The notes beneath the pieces were generated by a model. It saw only the letters and a program-made list of their open reading frames with translations, ran no database searches and was not told where the DNA came from. From positions 1 to 25,104 of the forward strand of contig CANEHP010000008.1 of assembly GCA_947427325.1 (NCBI GenBank): a DNA stretch of 25,104 nucleotides, given 5' to 3'. A program made the translations under genes and the position numbers. This DNA is from an uncultured Clostridia bacterium. GTDB lineage: Bacteria; Bacillota; Clostridia; Oscillospirales; Ruminococcaceae. Of this stretch, positions 7,351 to 15,786 are shown piece by piece; positions within the stretch are counted from its first letter, which is position 1; the number at the start of each line of letters is the position of its first letter.

Positions 7351-9072
7351 TCAATAACCCTCGTTTAAGAATTGGAACTGAGAAGTAAGCTCTTTCAGAA
7401 TCTGAGACTGACCGGAAAGCTCTTCGGAAGCGGCGGCAGACTGTTCTGCGGTAGCGGAGTTTGTCTGTACAACGCTGGAAATCTGCTCTACGCTGGAAGA
7501 GATCTGCGTCATGGAGTCTGCTGCGCTGTTTGCTGCCTGAGAAATATCTGTGTTGAATTCCAGTACCTTCTGTGTAGCCTCTGAAGTTTCATCCATCTCG
7601 GCAACTGCCTTGTCTGCCAGCTCTCTGCCTCTTTCAATAGCCGCAACAGTGCTTTCAATAAGTGTGGTTGTATTCTTTGCTGCTTCGGCGGACTTGCCTG
7701 CAAGATTTCTTACTTCCTCGGCAACTACCGAGAAGCCCTTGCCTGCCGAACCTGCACGAGCTGCCTCAACGGCTGCGTTAAGTGCGAGAATATTGGTCTG
7801 GAATGCAATATCTTCAATAGTACTGATAATCTTCTTGGTATGCTCGGAGGACTGGCTTATTTCCTTAATTGCTTCTGCCAGATCATTCATTTCGCTCTTT
7901 GCCAGATTCAGCTTTCTGCTTGCGTCGTCTGTGCTGTTGCTTGCTTCAAGAGCCTTAGCTGCGTTGGACTTGATAATATCGGAAACAATGTTGATTTCGG
8001 CAGCCAGTTCTTCAATAGAGGAAGCCTGCTCGGTAGCGCCCTGCGAAAGTGACTGTGCGCCTAAAGCAACCTGCTCGGAGCCGGAAGCAACCTGATCGGA
8101 GGAAACGGTAACCTTCTGCATGGTCTCGTTAAGAGCAAGACGGAATGCACGGAGGGACTTGATGATGCTTTCATAATGACCTACATAAACGCTTACATCC
8201 TTGGAGCTTACGGTAAGGTCGCCCTTCTCCAATTCGCCTAATACGTAAGCTATATCGTCAATAATGGATTTTGTGCTGACGCAGAGATGTCTCATATCGT
8301 TTGCCAAAGTGCCGATTTCATCGCGGGAGGTGTAATTGATGCGCATATCAAAGTCGCCCTTTGCCATCTTCTGCGCTGCCGAGCTGACTTCACGCACGCC
8401 GCCTGCAATAAGCTTGGTTACATAAAGGGAAAGAATGATAACCACAACGGCTGCCGCAAGAGTAACGGCTATAAGAATAATTCTGCCTGAATTAGCATAA
8501 TTCACGCTGGAATCGTAATCTATCTCCGAAACCGCAATAGCGTTTGTCTTAAGTTTCTGCGCAGCTTCATACAAAGCGGTTACATTGGGCATCAGGTTTG
8601 TGTCATAGTTGTTTATGGCAACCTCAACGCTGTTTGTGTTATTTGCGCCTGAGCCTGCATTAGAAAGTTCTCCCTTAAATTGCTGATAAGCTTCATGAAT
8701 TGCATCGGTATAGGTTCTCATACTTTTAACCAGCGCTTTATCCTCTTCAGTGGTAACCACCTTGTCAAGCGTCTCTATTTTTGGGAGAATTTCGTCGTTG
8801 AATTTTGCCTCGGCAGTTTTCAAATACTGATCAACATAAGCCTTGTCCTCGGGCTTGCCTATTGCATGAAGCAAATTCTTGGCGGTTTCCTGGGTTCTTG
8901 CATTAACTTCACTGCTGAGCATTACAACCTGTACGGCCTGATTGTAAAAATGATCAATAATTCCGCTGAGACTGCCCAAAATGCTGACTGAAAAGACAAC
9001 AAGAACAATCATCATCGCAAGAATCACGCCGAAAGATACAATAAGTTTTTGAGAAATTTTTAAGTTTTTCAT
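7351..9072 (-). CDS. Methyl-accepting chemotaxis protein (transmembrane chemoreceptor)
   Basis: A 573-residue chemoreceptor that controls CheA through CheW. Transmembrane helix 1 is about 10-33. The extracellular four-helix-bundle-type sensor is about 34-195 and helix 2 about 197-217. A HAMP domain (about 218-272) and a second HAMP-like segment (about 273-325) follow. The methyl-accepting coiled coil has its conserved hairpin tip at about 418-450 (FQTNILALNAAVEAARAG). The C-terminus ends FLNEGY, without the NWETF-type pentapeptide that tethers CheR in some receptors. The ATG at 9072 was chosen over one 18 bases upstream because AAAGGTG lies about 8 bases before it. It lies 353 bases from cheB and has its own terminator, so it may be transcribed separately. 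The ligand cannot be predicted. Confidence 0.96.
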   Translation of the reverse strand: MKNLKISQKLIVSFGVILAMMIVLVVFSVSILGSLSGIIDHFYNQAVQVVMLSSEVNARTQETAKNLLHAIGKPEDKAYVDQYLKTAEAKFNDEILPKIETLDKVVTTEEDKALVKSMRTYTDAIHEAYQQFKGELSNAGSGANNTNSVEVAINNYDTNLMPNVTALYEAAQKLKTNAIAVSEIDYDSSVNYANSGRIILIAVTLAAAVVVIILSLYVTKLIAGGVREVSSAAQKMAKGDFDMRINYTSRDEIGTLANDMRHLCVSTKSIIDDIAYVLGELEKGDLTVSSKDVSVYVGHYESIIKSLRAFRLALNETMQKVTVSSDQVASGSEQVALGAQSLSQGATEQASSIEELAAEINIVSDIIKSNAAKALEASNSTDDASRKLNLAKSEMNDLAEAIKEISQSSEHTKKIISTIEDIAFQTNILALNAAVEAARAGSAGKGFSVVAEEVRNLAGKSAEAAKNTTTLIESTVAAIERGRELADKAVAEMDETSEATQKVLEFNTDISQAANSAADSMTQISSSVEQISSVVQTNSATAEQSAAASEELSGQSQILKELTSQFQFLNEGY

Positions 9073-9425
9073 GCTTGTTTCACCTTTCATTTTTTATGAT
9101 AAATATACATTTATATTGACTTTTGCGATGCTGAAACATTGGCGGAATCCCGATAAGGGGAACAAAGCTGTCAAATGTTATCACAAAAGCTATAAAAAGG
9201 AGTTTATGCATCACATTAAGGTTTAGGATTTCTCCCTATCTTATGTGATTTTTAAAAAATAAAATCTTATATAATCAAAAAACCGATGTTTTCTGTCTCT
9301 TGGGAAGCAATCTTTTCGGAATGCAGCCTTTTTCAGCCTGCCGAAGGCATATATCCCACGCCAAAAACCAAAGCGGCTTATATTATGGGATTTTTAATAT
9401 GCTTGCGGCAAAGCCTTTTATTGAA
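9073..9425. other. Intergenic region between cheB and the chemoreceptor, with two stem-loops
   Basis: There is no gene here. An imperfect hairpin spans about 9210-9250: ATCACAT/ATGTGAT arms with an inner TAGG/CCTA. It is followed on the plus strand by a T tract. A longer one spans 9340-9409. TTGACA occurs on the minus strand near 9167-9172, but no matching -10 was found at proper spacing, so the receptor promoter is not identified. Confidence 0.5.
9340..9409. repeat. Long hairpin downstream of cheB
   Basis: GCCGAAGGCATATATCCCA (9340-9358) is complementary to 9386-9409 apart from a 5-base bulge and one extra base. The loop is about 27 bases. Neither strand has a convincing T run directly after it, so it is either a weak terminator for the che genes or a palindromic repeat. 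Confidence 0.6.
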
Positions 9426-10544
9426 TTACCAGCCGTCGGTAAGCCGCTTGCAAATTGTTTTTCCTATATTGCAGAGACTTTGCTGCTCGTCGCAGGCGCC
9501 TAACTTATATGCTTCCATAGGCATTCCGTAAACTATGCAGCTTTCCTTGTCCTGACCTATGGTGTGAGCGCCCTTTTGGTGTATTTTAAGAAGTCCCTTT
9601 GCGCCGTCTGCGCCCATACCCGTCATAAGCGCCGCAATAGCCCTTTTCCCCGCTGCGTCCGCAACGCTGCCGAACATTACGTCTACCGAAGGACAGTGTC
9701 CCGACACCTTTTCCCCTTGGTAGCATTTAACATAAAAGCCCTTTGCGTCTTTTTTAACCTCTAACTGAAGTCCTCCTGCGGCAATAAGGCAAGTGCCCTG
9801 AGTAAGTCTGTCGCCGTCTGCCGCTTCCTTTACATGGAGCGAGCAGCACTTATCCATTCTCTCGCTGTACAGTCTTGTGAAAACAGGGGGCATATGCTGA
9901 ACCACAACAACAGGGGGCATAGTATCGGGAAATGACTTAAGCACACATTCAAGGGCGTCGGTTCCGCCCGTTGAAGCTCCCAGCGCCACTATATAGCCTT
10001 CCTTGCTTCGTAAGGGCAATCCCGCCATTTCTTCCTTTGTGGGAAGGTTTGGTGGAACTCTTCCGATTTTTGCGGTAACCGGTCCTATGGATAAGCCGTC
10101 TACCTCTTCTACTCCTCCCGCTCCCTTTGCCTGAGCCGTTCTGACTTTTTTTGTTGAGGCAATGGAAATTTTTGTTCCCAAAAGCGTCATAAAGCGCTGT
10201 TGGTCTGCGGGGGTTTTGGGTTTAAGTATAAAGTCGGCAGCTCCGGCGGCAATAGCCTCTCTGCTGCTGTCTGTGCCCGATATCAAAATGCAGGGCAGCG
10301 GATATTGTCCCATAAGCTGTTTTAAGAAGGTCAACCCGTCCATTTTTGGCATTACAATATCCATTACCAAAACATCGGGCTTAAGATCTATTATTTTGTC
10401 CCTTGCTTCAAAGGCGTCTGCCGCTTCACCGACAATATCCAAATTCGGCTTGGCGGACAGCGCAATCTTCATGGAAGTTCGGAACATAGTGGAATCGTCA
10501 ACCAAAAGCACCTTCACCTTTGGCATTGTAACTTGATTAGCCAT
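9426..10544 (-). CDS. cheB: CheB: receptor methylesterase/glutamine deamidase with receiver domain
   Basis: Removes methyl groups from receptor glutamates and deamidates glutamines during adaptation; it is activated by phosphorylation from CheA. The 372 residues show the usual two-domain layout. The receiver domain is 8-125, with acidic pair DD at 16-17, phosphoacceptor Asp62 in VLVMDIVMPKMDG and Lys108 in ILKPK. A linker spans about 126-180. The esterase domain (about 183-372) has catalytic Ser191 (GASTGGT), His217 (VVQHMPP) and Asp313 (GMGADGA). The ATG at 10544 has AAGGAG about 15 bases upstream, which is distant; a second ATG six codons in lacks any site. It follows cheR with a 72-base gap on the same strand. 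Confidence 0.96.
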   Translation of the reverse strand: MANQVTMPKVKVLLVDDSTMFRTSMKIALSAKPNLDIVGEAADAFEARDKIIDLKPDVLVMDIVMPKMDGLTFLKQLMGQYPLPCILISGTDSSREAIAAGAADFILKPKTPADQQRFMTLLGTKISIASTKKVRTAQAKGAGGVEEVDGLSIGPVTAKIGRVPPNLPTKEEMAGLPLRSKEGYIVALGASTGGTDALECVLKSFPDTMPPVVVVQHMPPVFTRLYSERMDKCCSLHVKEAADGDRLTQGTCLIAAGGLQLEVKKDAKGFYVKCYQGEKVSGHCPSVDVMFGSVADAAGKRAIAALMTGMGADGAKGLLKIHQKGAHTIGQDKESCIVYGMPMEAYKLGACDEQQSLCNIGKTICKRLTDGW

Positions 10545-10616
10545 AAGAAAACCGAGGTTCTCCTTCCTCTCTCTTTTTCGGAATATTCAATAATAAAACT
10601 GTTCTTTTAAACCGTT

Positions 10617-11486
10617 TTAGCGTTTAATTGTTCCGATGGCAGGATGTGCGGCGGCAGCGGCTGTCTTATTTTTATCGGAAATTCTTCTGTATATAGCAGG
10701 CTGGATATATGTATAGCGTGTTTCCCTGCTTACGCTTTCCGAATGTCCCGTAAAGAGGTAGCCGCCCTCTTTGGTAACATCATAAAAGCGCTCCACTAAA
10801 TCGTTTTTTGTTTTTTGATCAAAGTAAATCATTACATTGCGGCAGCTGATAAAGTCGTAAGGTCTTTGAGCGATTATTTTGTCCATCAGGTTAAACTGCT
10901 TGAACTGAATCATTGCACGGTAATTGTCCTTAACCTTAAACTTAGTATCGTCTACCTTTGAAAAATACTTGGTCATCCATGCCTGAGGGATATCTTTAAG
11001 CTCTGCCAAAGGATATACGCCCGCTCTCGCAAAATTTAAAACCTCCGTATCAATGTCGGTAGCAATATAATTTACTCTCCACTTTGAAATGGACGGACCG
11101 AAATGATCCAGCACCGTGAAAAGTATGGTGTAAGGCTCATGCCCCTTTGAGGAAGCGGCGCACCACAGATTCATGCTGTGGTCTGCGTTTGCCTTTTCGA
11201 TATAGGGCAAAATTGTCTTTTTAAGGAAATCAAAGTGCTCCGGCTCTCTTAAAAAGAAGGTATGGTTGGTGGTCAGCTTGTTCACCAGCTGAATGGTTTC
11301 TTTGCCCGACTTGTCGGAAAGAGCAAAATCAAGATAATCCTTGAAGCTTTTAAAGCCTCTTTGCGCAATCATATTGCTGAGTCTGCCCTCAATAAGAACG
11401 CTTTTCTTTTCTAAGTTAATACCGTAATTTTTTTTCATGAAAACCACAAGACGATCAAAATCGTTTTGTGTTAATTTCATACTCAT
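10617..11486 (-). CDS. cheR: CheR: chemoreceptor glutamate methyltransferase
   Basis: Transfers methyl from S-adenosylmethionine to receptor glutamates, opposing CheB. The 289 residues contain the N-terminal helical domain (about 5-75) and the methyltransferase domain. Motifs include TTNHTFFLREPEHF (72-85), the SAM-binding region LWCAASSKGHEPYT (107-120) and SCRNVMIYF (214-222). The SAM motif differs from the common S-T-G-E-E-P-Y form: K replaces T and H replaces the first E. The C-terminal tail is basic and alanine-rich. The ATG overlaps the cheW stop in an ATGA arrangement, with AGGTGG about 7 bases upstream, so translation is probably coupled to cheW. Catalytic competence is likely but the altered motif is worth noting. 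Confidence 0.95.
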   Translation of the reverse strand: MSMKLTQNDFDRLVVFMKKNYGINLEKKSVLIEGRLSNMIAQRGFKSFKDYLDFALSDKSGKETIQLVNKLTTNHTFFLREPEHFDFLKKTILPYIEKANADHSMNLWCAASSKGHEPYTILFTVLDHFGPSISKWRVNYIATDIDTEVLNFARAGVYPLAELKDIPQAWMTKYFSKVDDTKFKVKDNYRAMIQFKQFNLMDKIIAQRPYDFISCRNVMIYFDQKTKNDLVERFYDVTKEGGYLFTGHSESVSRETRYTYIQPAIYRRISDKNKTAAAAAHPAIGTIKR

Positions 11487-11965
11487 AAAGATCCACCTCT
11501 GTCGTCGTTGATAAGCTTATTGCCGTCTATCAGCAGTATAACATTGTTTTCAAAATGCACGATAGACTTGATATACCTGTTTGCATTTACATTTTTGGAA
11601 TCGGGGGTCTGGCTGATATCGGAGGATTTTACATCTACTACCTCCTGAACTCTGTCAACGATAATTCCCACCTGCTCTCCGTCCTCAAATTCAAGAACGA
11701 TTATACAGGTTCTGCTGTCATAAGGTATTTCTTCGATCTCAAACCGTTTTCTGATACTTATAACAGGCACAACCTTGCCTCTGAGGTTAATAACGCCCTT
11801 GATGTGACCGGGAATTTTGGGTACAAGAGTGATCTGCTCAACCTCAATAATTTCCTTTATATACTTGATTTCAATGGCGTAAATGGCGTCCCCCACGTTA
11901 AATGAGAGCATTTCGGTGTTGCTTGCTGCGGTTATCTCCGATACGGTTGCTTCTGGCTCTGCCAT
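11483..11965 (-). CDS. cheW: CheW: coupling protein
   Basis: Links chemoreceptors to the CheA kinase at the membrane array. The 160 residues are one CheW domain (about 17-155) with the hallmark HIKGVINLRGKVVPVI at 54-69 and a beta-rich pattern throughout. There is a 16-residue polar N-terminal extension and a short polar tail. AAAGGAT lies about 9 bases before the ATG at 11965. It sits 66 bases after cheA and overlaps cheR by 4 bases. No receiver domain is attached, so it is CheW rather than CheV. Confidence 0.96.
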   Translation of the reverse strand: MAEPEATVSEITAASNTEMLSFNVGDAIYAIEIKYIKEIIEVEQITLVPKIPGHIKGVINLRGKVVPVISIRKRFEIEEIPYDSRTCIIVLEFEDGEQVGIIVDRVQEVVDVKSSDISQTPDSKNVNANRYIKSIVHFENNVILLIDGNKLINDDRGGSL

Positions 11966-12031
11966 TTCGGTTCATCCTTTCTGTTTACGGAATAATAATT
12001 TCCGCTGATTTTATATAAACTGCGCTTAATA

Positions 12032-14425
12032 TCAAAAATCACTGATGATGTTGTTGACATCAAGTATAATGGTAATTGAGCCGTCGCCTAAGATAGAACA
12101 GCCCGACATACCCCGCTGTTTGATATTATAATTGCTGAACAGGGAGCAGAACGGCTTTACTACGACCTGCTGCTCTCCGATAAGCTTGTCGGCGAACAGG
12201 CAGGCACGCTTGCCGTCGGTTTCCACAAGAATAATTATTCCTTCAAAAATATCGTAGGTGAAGGGAGTAATGCCGTACATTTCATAAAGTCTGATAAGCG
12301 GGAAGCATTCACCTCTTATCATTATCATTTCCTTGCCGTTGGTATCCTTTACTATCTGGTCGGGCTTAACCTTAAAGGATTCTCTGATGGAATTTATGGG
12401 AATAGAGAATATTGAATCGCCCACGGAAATCTCCATACCCTCAACAATAGAAAGGGTAAGGGGAATTTTGATAATAAAGTTAGTGCCTTCGCCCATTTTG
12501 GACTCTACGGAAACAGTTCCTCCGAGCTTTTCGATGTTTTTGCGCACAACATCCATTCCGACGCCTCTGCCCGAATACTCGGTAACCTCCTCGTTGGTGG
12601 AGAAGCCGGGAAGCATAATCATATTAAGGATTTCTTTTTCGGAATATTCGCTTACGGGCTTTGTAAGAAGTCCGTTCCTCTCAGCCTTAGCAATGACCTT
12701 TTCGGGATTTATTCCTGCGCCGTCGTCGGCAACTATGATAATGACCTCGCCGGAAGCGTTGCTTGCCGACAAAGTGATTTTACCCTTGGGGGATTTTCCC
12801 GCCGCAATTCTGTCCTCGACATTTTCCTCGATGCCATGATCCATAGAGTTGCGCACCATGTGCATCAGAGGATCGTTAAGCTGGTCGATGATGGATTTGT
12901 CAACCTCGGTTTCTTCCCCTTCGAATACCAAATCCACATCCTTGTTAAGCTTAACCTTCATATCTCTTACGATACGGGTCATTTTATTAAATGCGCCTGA
13001 CAAGGGTACCATTCTGATTGACATAACGGCGTCCTGAAGCTCCTCGTTAAGCTTTCTCAGCTGTCTTGCCGCCTTTTGGAAGTTATCCAGCTTAAGACCG
13101 TTTAGGTCGGGATTAGAGGTTACCATTGCTTCCGTGATAACGATTTCTCCCACCAAATCAAGCAATGTGTCAAGCTTGTTAAGATTAACGGAGATAAGGG
13201 ACTGCTTGCTGCCGCCTGTGGAAGACTTTGCATGAGACGCATTATCGGCTGCGGGCTTTGGCGCTGCCGCAGGCTTGGGAGCAGCGGGTTTTGGCGCTGC
13301 TGCCGCAGCGGGAGCGGCGGAAGACGCCGCCTTGGGAGCGGCAGGTGCAGCCGCAGCGGGAGCGGCAGGGGCAGCCTGCTGAGAATGATCCTCCACAAAT
13401 TCATATAATTTAACGCTGGGGGTATTTTCAATAGCCTGTACCACAGCGGCGGTCTTATCTGCGTCGAAATGAACAATAAAGCCCTGTTCGACTATTACCT
13501 TTGAGGATTCGGAATTTTCTTCGATATCCGCAGGCTCATATGTAACGTTCTCGCATACGTCCTTAATGTTGTTGATAACCAGCGCCGCACGGAGATTCTC
13601 CATCTTGCAGTCGTCGTCAAAATAAACGCAAACCGTGCTGATGTTCTCGTCGGCAGCGTCGTCGTCCGTGCTTCCCCTGCAAATAAGGTCGCACCTGCTG
13701 ACGTTGGGAGTATTTTTGATCGTATCTAAAATTTCATCTATGGTTTTGTTCTTTTTGGGGCGGAAGTGAATTTCAAAGCCGTTTGCAATTATGGTTTTTG
13801 CGGTGTCGCTGTTGGTTTCTATATCCGGAGGAATATAGTCTAACTTTGAACAAAGTTCGGTAATTCTGTTAACCACCAGGGAAGCCCGCAGATTTTCCAT
13901 CTTGCAGTCCTCCTCAAAGAAGACTTTAACTATGGTATCTCCGGCTCCTTCAACTACGGCGGCTTCAGCCGCCTGCGGAGCGGAAGCGGCAGAAGCCTCA
14001 GGCGCCGCCGATTCACCCTTAAGAACCGCCACAAACGCCTCTATCTTGTTCATTTGATCGGAGAAATCCGTAGGAGTATATTCGTCCTCTCCGATCAGCT
14101 CAATTTCCGCCTTCATTAAATCGGAAGCCGCAAAAATCAAGTCGTAAAGCTCCTCGGGAGAGGAGATAACAGGGTTATTCTCACGGATTATGTAAAACAT
14201 ATCCTCGATCGCATGAGCAAGCTTGGACATATTTTCCAGCCCCATCATAGCCGACGAACCCTTGATGGTGTGCATGGTACGGAATATCTCGTTGATTTCC
14301 TCCTCGCCGAAGCCGCTTTCGTTCTCCGTTTTCATGAGAATCTGATCAAGCTGCTCCAACAGAGACGTAGTCTCAAAGACATACATATCCGCCATTGCTT
14401 CCATTCCTGCTTCAAATTTAGCCAT
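12032..14425 (-). CDS. cheA: CheA: chemotaxis histidine kinase with duplicated P2 domain
   Basis: Autophosphorylating kinase of the chemosensory array, passing phosphate to CheY and CheB. The 797 residues are long for CheA, which is usually about 650-700. Domains: P1 HPt about 5-135 with phospho-accepting His52 (MHTIKGSS); a first P2-type domain about 163-250; a second about 263-345; an Ala/Pro/Lys-rich linker about 346-405; P3 dimerisation about 408-480; P4 ATPase with N box HMVRNSMDHG (522-531), G1 DDGAG (567-571) and G2 GRGVGMDVV (619-627); and P5 CheW-like about 660-797. Both P2 copies carry the same DCKMENLRA core. The ATG at 14425 has TAGGTG 5-8 bases upstream. It is first of the che series, behind a long leader. 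Confidence 0.97.
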   Translation of the reverse strand: MAKFEAGMEAMADMYVFETTSLLEQLDQILMKTENESGFGEEEINEIFRTMHTIKGSSAMMGLENMSKLAHAIEDMFYIIRENNPVISSPEELYDLIFAASDLMKAEIELIGEDEYTPTDFSDQMNKIEAFVAVLKGESAAPEASAASAPQAAEAAVVEGAGDTIVKVFFEEDCKMENLRASLVVNRITELCSKLDYIPPDIETNSDTAKTIIANGFEIHFRPKKNKTIDEILDTIKNTPNVSRCDLICRGSTDDDAADENISTVCVYFDDDCKMENLRAALVINNIKDVCENVTYEPADIEENSESSKVIVEQGFIVHFDADKTAAVVQAIENTPSVKLYEFVEDHSQQAAPAAPAAAAPAAPKAASSAAPAAAAAPKPAAPKPAAAPKPAADNASHAKSSTGGSKQSLISVNLNKLDTLLDLVGEIVITEAMVTSNPDLNGLKLDNFQKAARQLRKLNEELQDAVMSIRMVPLSGAFNKMTRIVRDMKVKLNKDVDLVFEGEETEVDKSIIDQLNDPLMHMVRNSMDHGIEENVEDRIAAGKSPKGKITLSASNASGEVIIIVADDGAGINPEKVIAKAERNGLLTKPVSEYSEKEILNMIMLPGFSTNEEVTEYSGRGVGMDVVRKNIEKLGGTVSVESKMGEGTNFIIKIPLTLSIVEGMEISVGDSIFSIPINSIRESFKVKPDQIVKDTNGKEMIMIRGECFPLIRLYEMYGITPFTYDIFEGIIILVETDGKRACLFADKLIGEQQVVVKPFCSLFSNYNIKQRGMSGCSILGDGSITIILDVNNIISDF

Positions 14426-14855
14426 AAAAACACCTACCTGTCAGTTAATGATAAATCTTAGTTTATACATTGTTCAAAAAACGCTGCGCTCCCTTAACGC
14501 GCTGATTTTATTACCGAAAACAGAGAAAAACAAGCAAATAAAAACAGACTCATTTAAAAAGGCTAATACACTGTTGTATTAATAACCGTCTGCATTTCAC
14601 TCTGTCCGAACTTAATAATGCCTTGCCGTATATTTCTTCTGCTACAAAAATATATGCCGCTCCAAAAGAGTCTAAAATGTCAAATCCCGTTTTCCTTTTA
14701 TGAGTCTGCCGTCTTGAAAGTCATTGTGAATTACCGCAAAATTTGTCTAACGCATTTTTGAAGGATATGGGCAACAGCTTACAGCCTTTGCGGTAATCGA
14801 AGTTAAACAAGCAGCGCTCTAACATAATGCGACAGAACATTTCAATATATTATAT
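14426..14855 (-). promoter_or_regulatory. Long untranslated leader upstream of cheA
   Basis: From the predicted promoter at 14856-14884 to the cheA ATG is about 420 bases without a credible reading frame. It contains a perfect 11-base stem (ATTACCGCAAA at 14730-14740 with TTTGCGGTAAT at 14787-14797) enclosing 46 bases. I compared it with c-di-GMP class I riboswitch signatures and did not find them. Regulation through this leader is inference from length and structure only. Confidence 0.45.
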
Positions 14856-14884
14856 ATTATATCACAATTTCTCCTGTGCGACAA
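14856..14884 (-). promoter_or_regulatory. Sigma-A type promoter for the che series
   Basis: On the minus strand TTGTCG (complement of 14879-14884) and TATAAT (complement of 14856-14861) are spaced by 17 bases. The surroundings are very AT-rich, so neighbouring -10-like hexamers are also present. No clear sigma-D flagellar promoter was seen. Confidence 0.55.
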
Positions 14885-14917
14885 GCGGTTAAGTCAAATA
14901 TAGAAAGAAATTAACTT

Positions 14918-14970
14918 AAAAAAAATCGGTTGAAATTTGTTCAATTTTAACAAATTGCGCCGATTTTTTA
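14918..14970. terminator. Bidirectional rho-independent terminator
   Basis: AAAAAATCGG pairs with CCGATTTTTT, and inside it AATTTGTT pairs with AACAAATT. T tracts follow on both strands. It lies just downstream of the small gene ending at 14986 and just upstream of the cheA promoter. It therefore separates the parA pair from the che series. Confidence 0.88.
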
Positions 14971-14985
14971 TTTTTTCAAGCCTTA

Positions 14986-15672
14986 TTATTTATTCTTACT
15001 GCCCTTTGAGATTTTTATAGCCGCCTTTGTCATTTCCAAAATAACCCTTTGTCTGAGTTTTGAACACTTATCCGCATACTCGTGAGCGTTCAGGGAAAAT
15101 TCGGGACGAACGGTTTCCAGCACGGACTTGGTTATCTGCCATAAATTGCTGTCGGTGGGCTTAATATTAAATCGCTCCACTATTGCTTCAAGCTCCTGAT
15201 TCACAAGGTCGGGAACAACGGCGATTATGCCCTGTTTTACGCTTTTTTCCCGATTTTTTATACCCTGAAAATCTTCTTCGGGCTTCCCGATACCGTCAGA
15301 GCGGGTAGAATACTTTTGAGTCAAGGGCTGATCGGGCTGACTTGTTTTTATTTCTTCTTCGGGATCGCTTTTTTCTTTTATGCTGTCGGAATTGCTGTCG
15401 GGCTTTTTTGGCAAAGGCGCTTTTTCCAAATCCCCGCTTTTTTCGGTTTCCGTATTTTTCCGTACAAGCGGGGAAGCTGCAAGGGACTCATTATAATGTG
15501 CAGACCCGTGTTCTTCCTCCATATGCGGCATATGCGGAATTGCGGGATTAAAAGCCTTTGCCGAGGGCTTTTGACAGTTTTTTTGCTTCGGAACAGCCTT
15601 ATCGGCAGAATCATTTTTGCTTTTTTCTCCCACCAAACTCATTACATGATTTGTTTTGGCTGTTCGTGCCAT
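14986..15672 (-). CDS. Hypothetical protein, possible degenerate ComFB-like C-terminus
   Basis: A 228-residue soluble protein. Residues 1-145 are low-complexity and charged (many K, E, P, S), probably disordered, with a short conserved-looking start MARTAKTNHVMSLVG. Residues 148-222 look folded: VPDLVNQELEAIVERFNIK, then WQITKSVLETVRPEFS, then a helix KLRQRVILEMTKAAIKIS. The spacing and the pattern L-V-N/ERFN/P-x-F/terminal helix resemble the ComFB family, but the usual CxxC pair and the LPPxYV motif are missing; this match is from memory and tentative. ComFB-type proteins have been reported as c-di-GMP binders in cyanobacteria. The start has GGAGGA about 6 bases upstream. It follows parA by 109 bases and is closed by the terminator at 14918-14970, so the two form a likely pair. 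Confidence 0.75.
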   Translation of the reverse strand: MARTAKTNHVMSLVGEKSKNDSADKAVPKQKNCQKPSAKAFNPAIPHMPHMEEEHGSAHYNESLAASPLVRKNTETEKSGDLEKAPLPKKPDSNSDSIKEKSDPEEEIKTSQPDQPLTQKYSTRSDGIGKPEEDFQGIKNREKSVKQGIIAVVPDLVNQELEAIVERFNIKPTDSNLWQITKSVLETVRPEFSLNAHEYADKCSKLRQRVILEMTKAAIKISKGSKNK

Positions 15673-15786
15673 TTAAATTCCTCCAAAATGCATATGAAAC
15701 CTGTACCTATCCCATTATCATACTAAAATAAACGATCCTTGCGGTCTGATTTTCGCAAATCCTTGTCTGTTTTTAGACGAGTAGTA

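Noticed and set aside
9091..9240. Sigma-D (flagellar) promoter for the chemoreceptor
   Set aside because: TAAA and GATAA pieces occur on the minus strand, but with 17 rather than about 15 bases between them and without the GCC; not convincing.
14800..14820. Another end of the MITE family (CGCTCTAA)
   Set aside because: Only the last 8 bases match, the rest of the terminal repeat does not, and no opposite end lies nearby.
14426..14855. c-di-GMP riboswitch in the cheA leader
   Set aside because: A CGCAAAGGC string occurs on the minus strand, but the other conserved class I elements (GGCAAACC, the GNRA receptor layout and the G-rich 3' stem) are absent.
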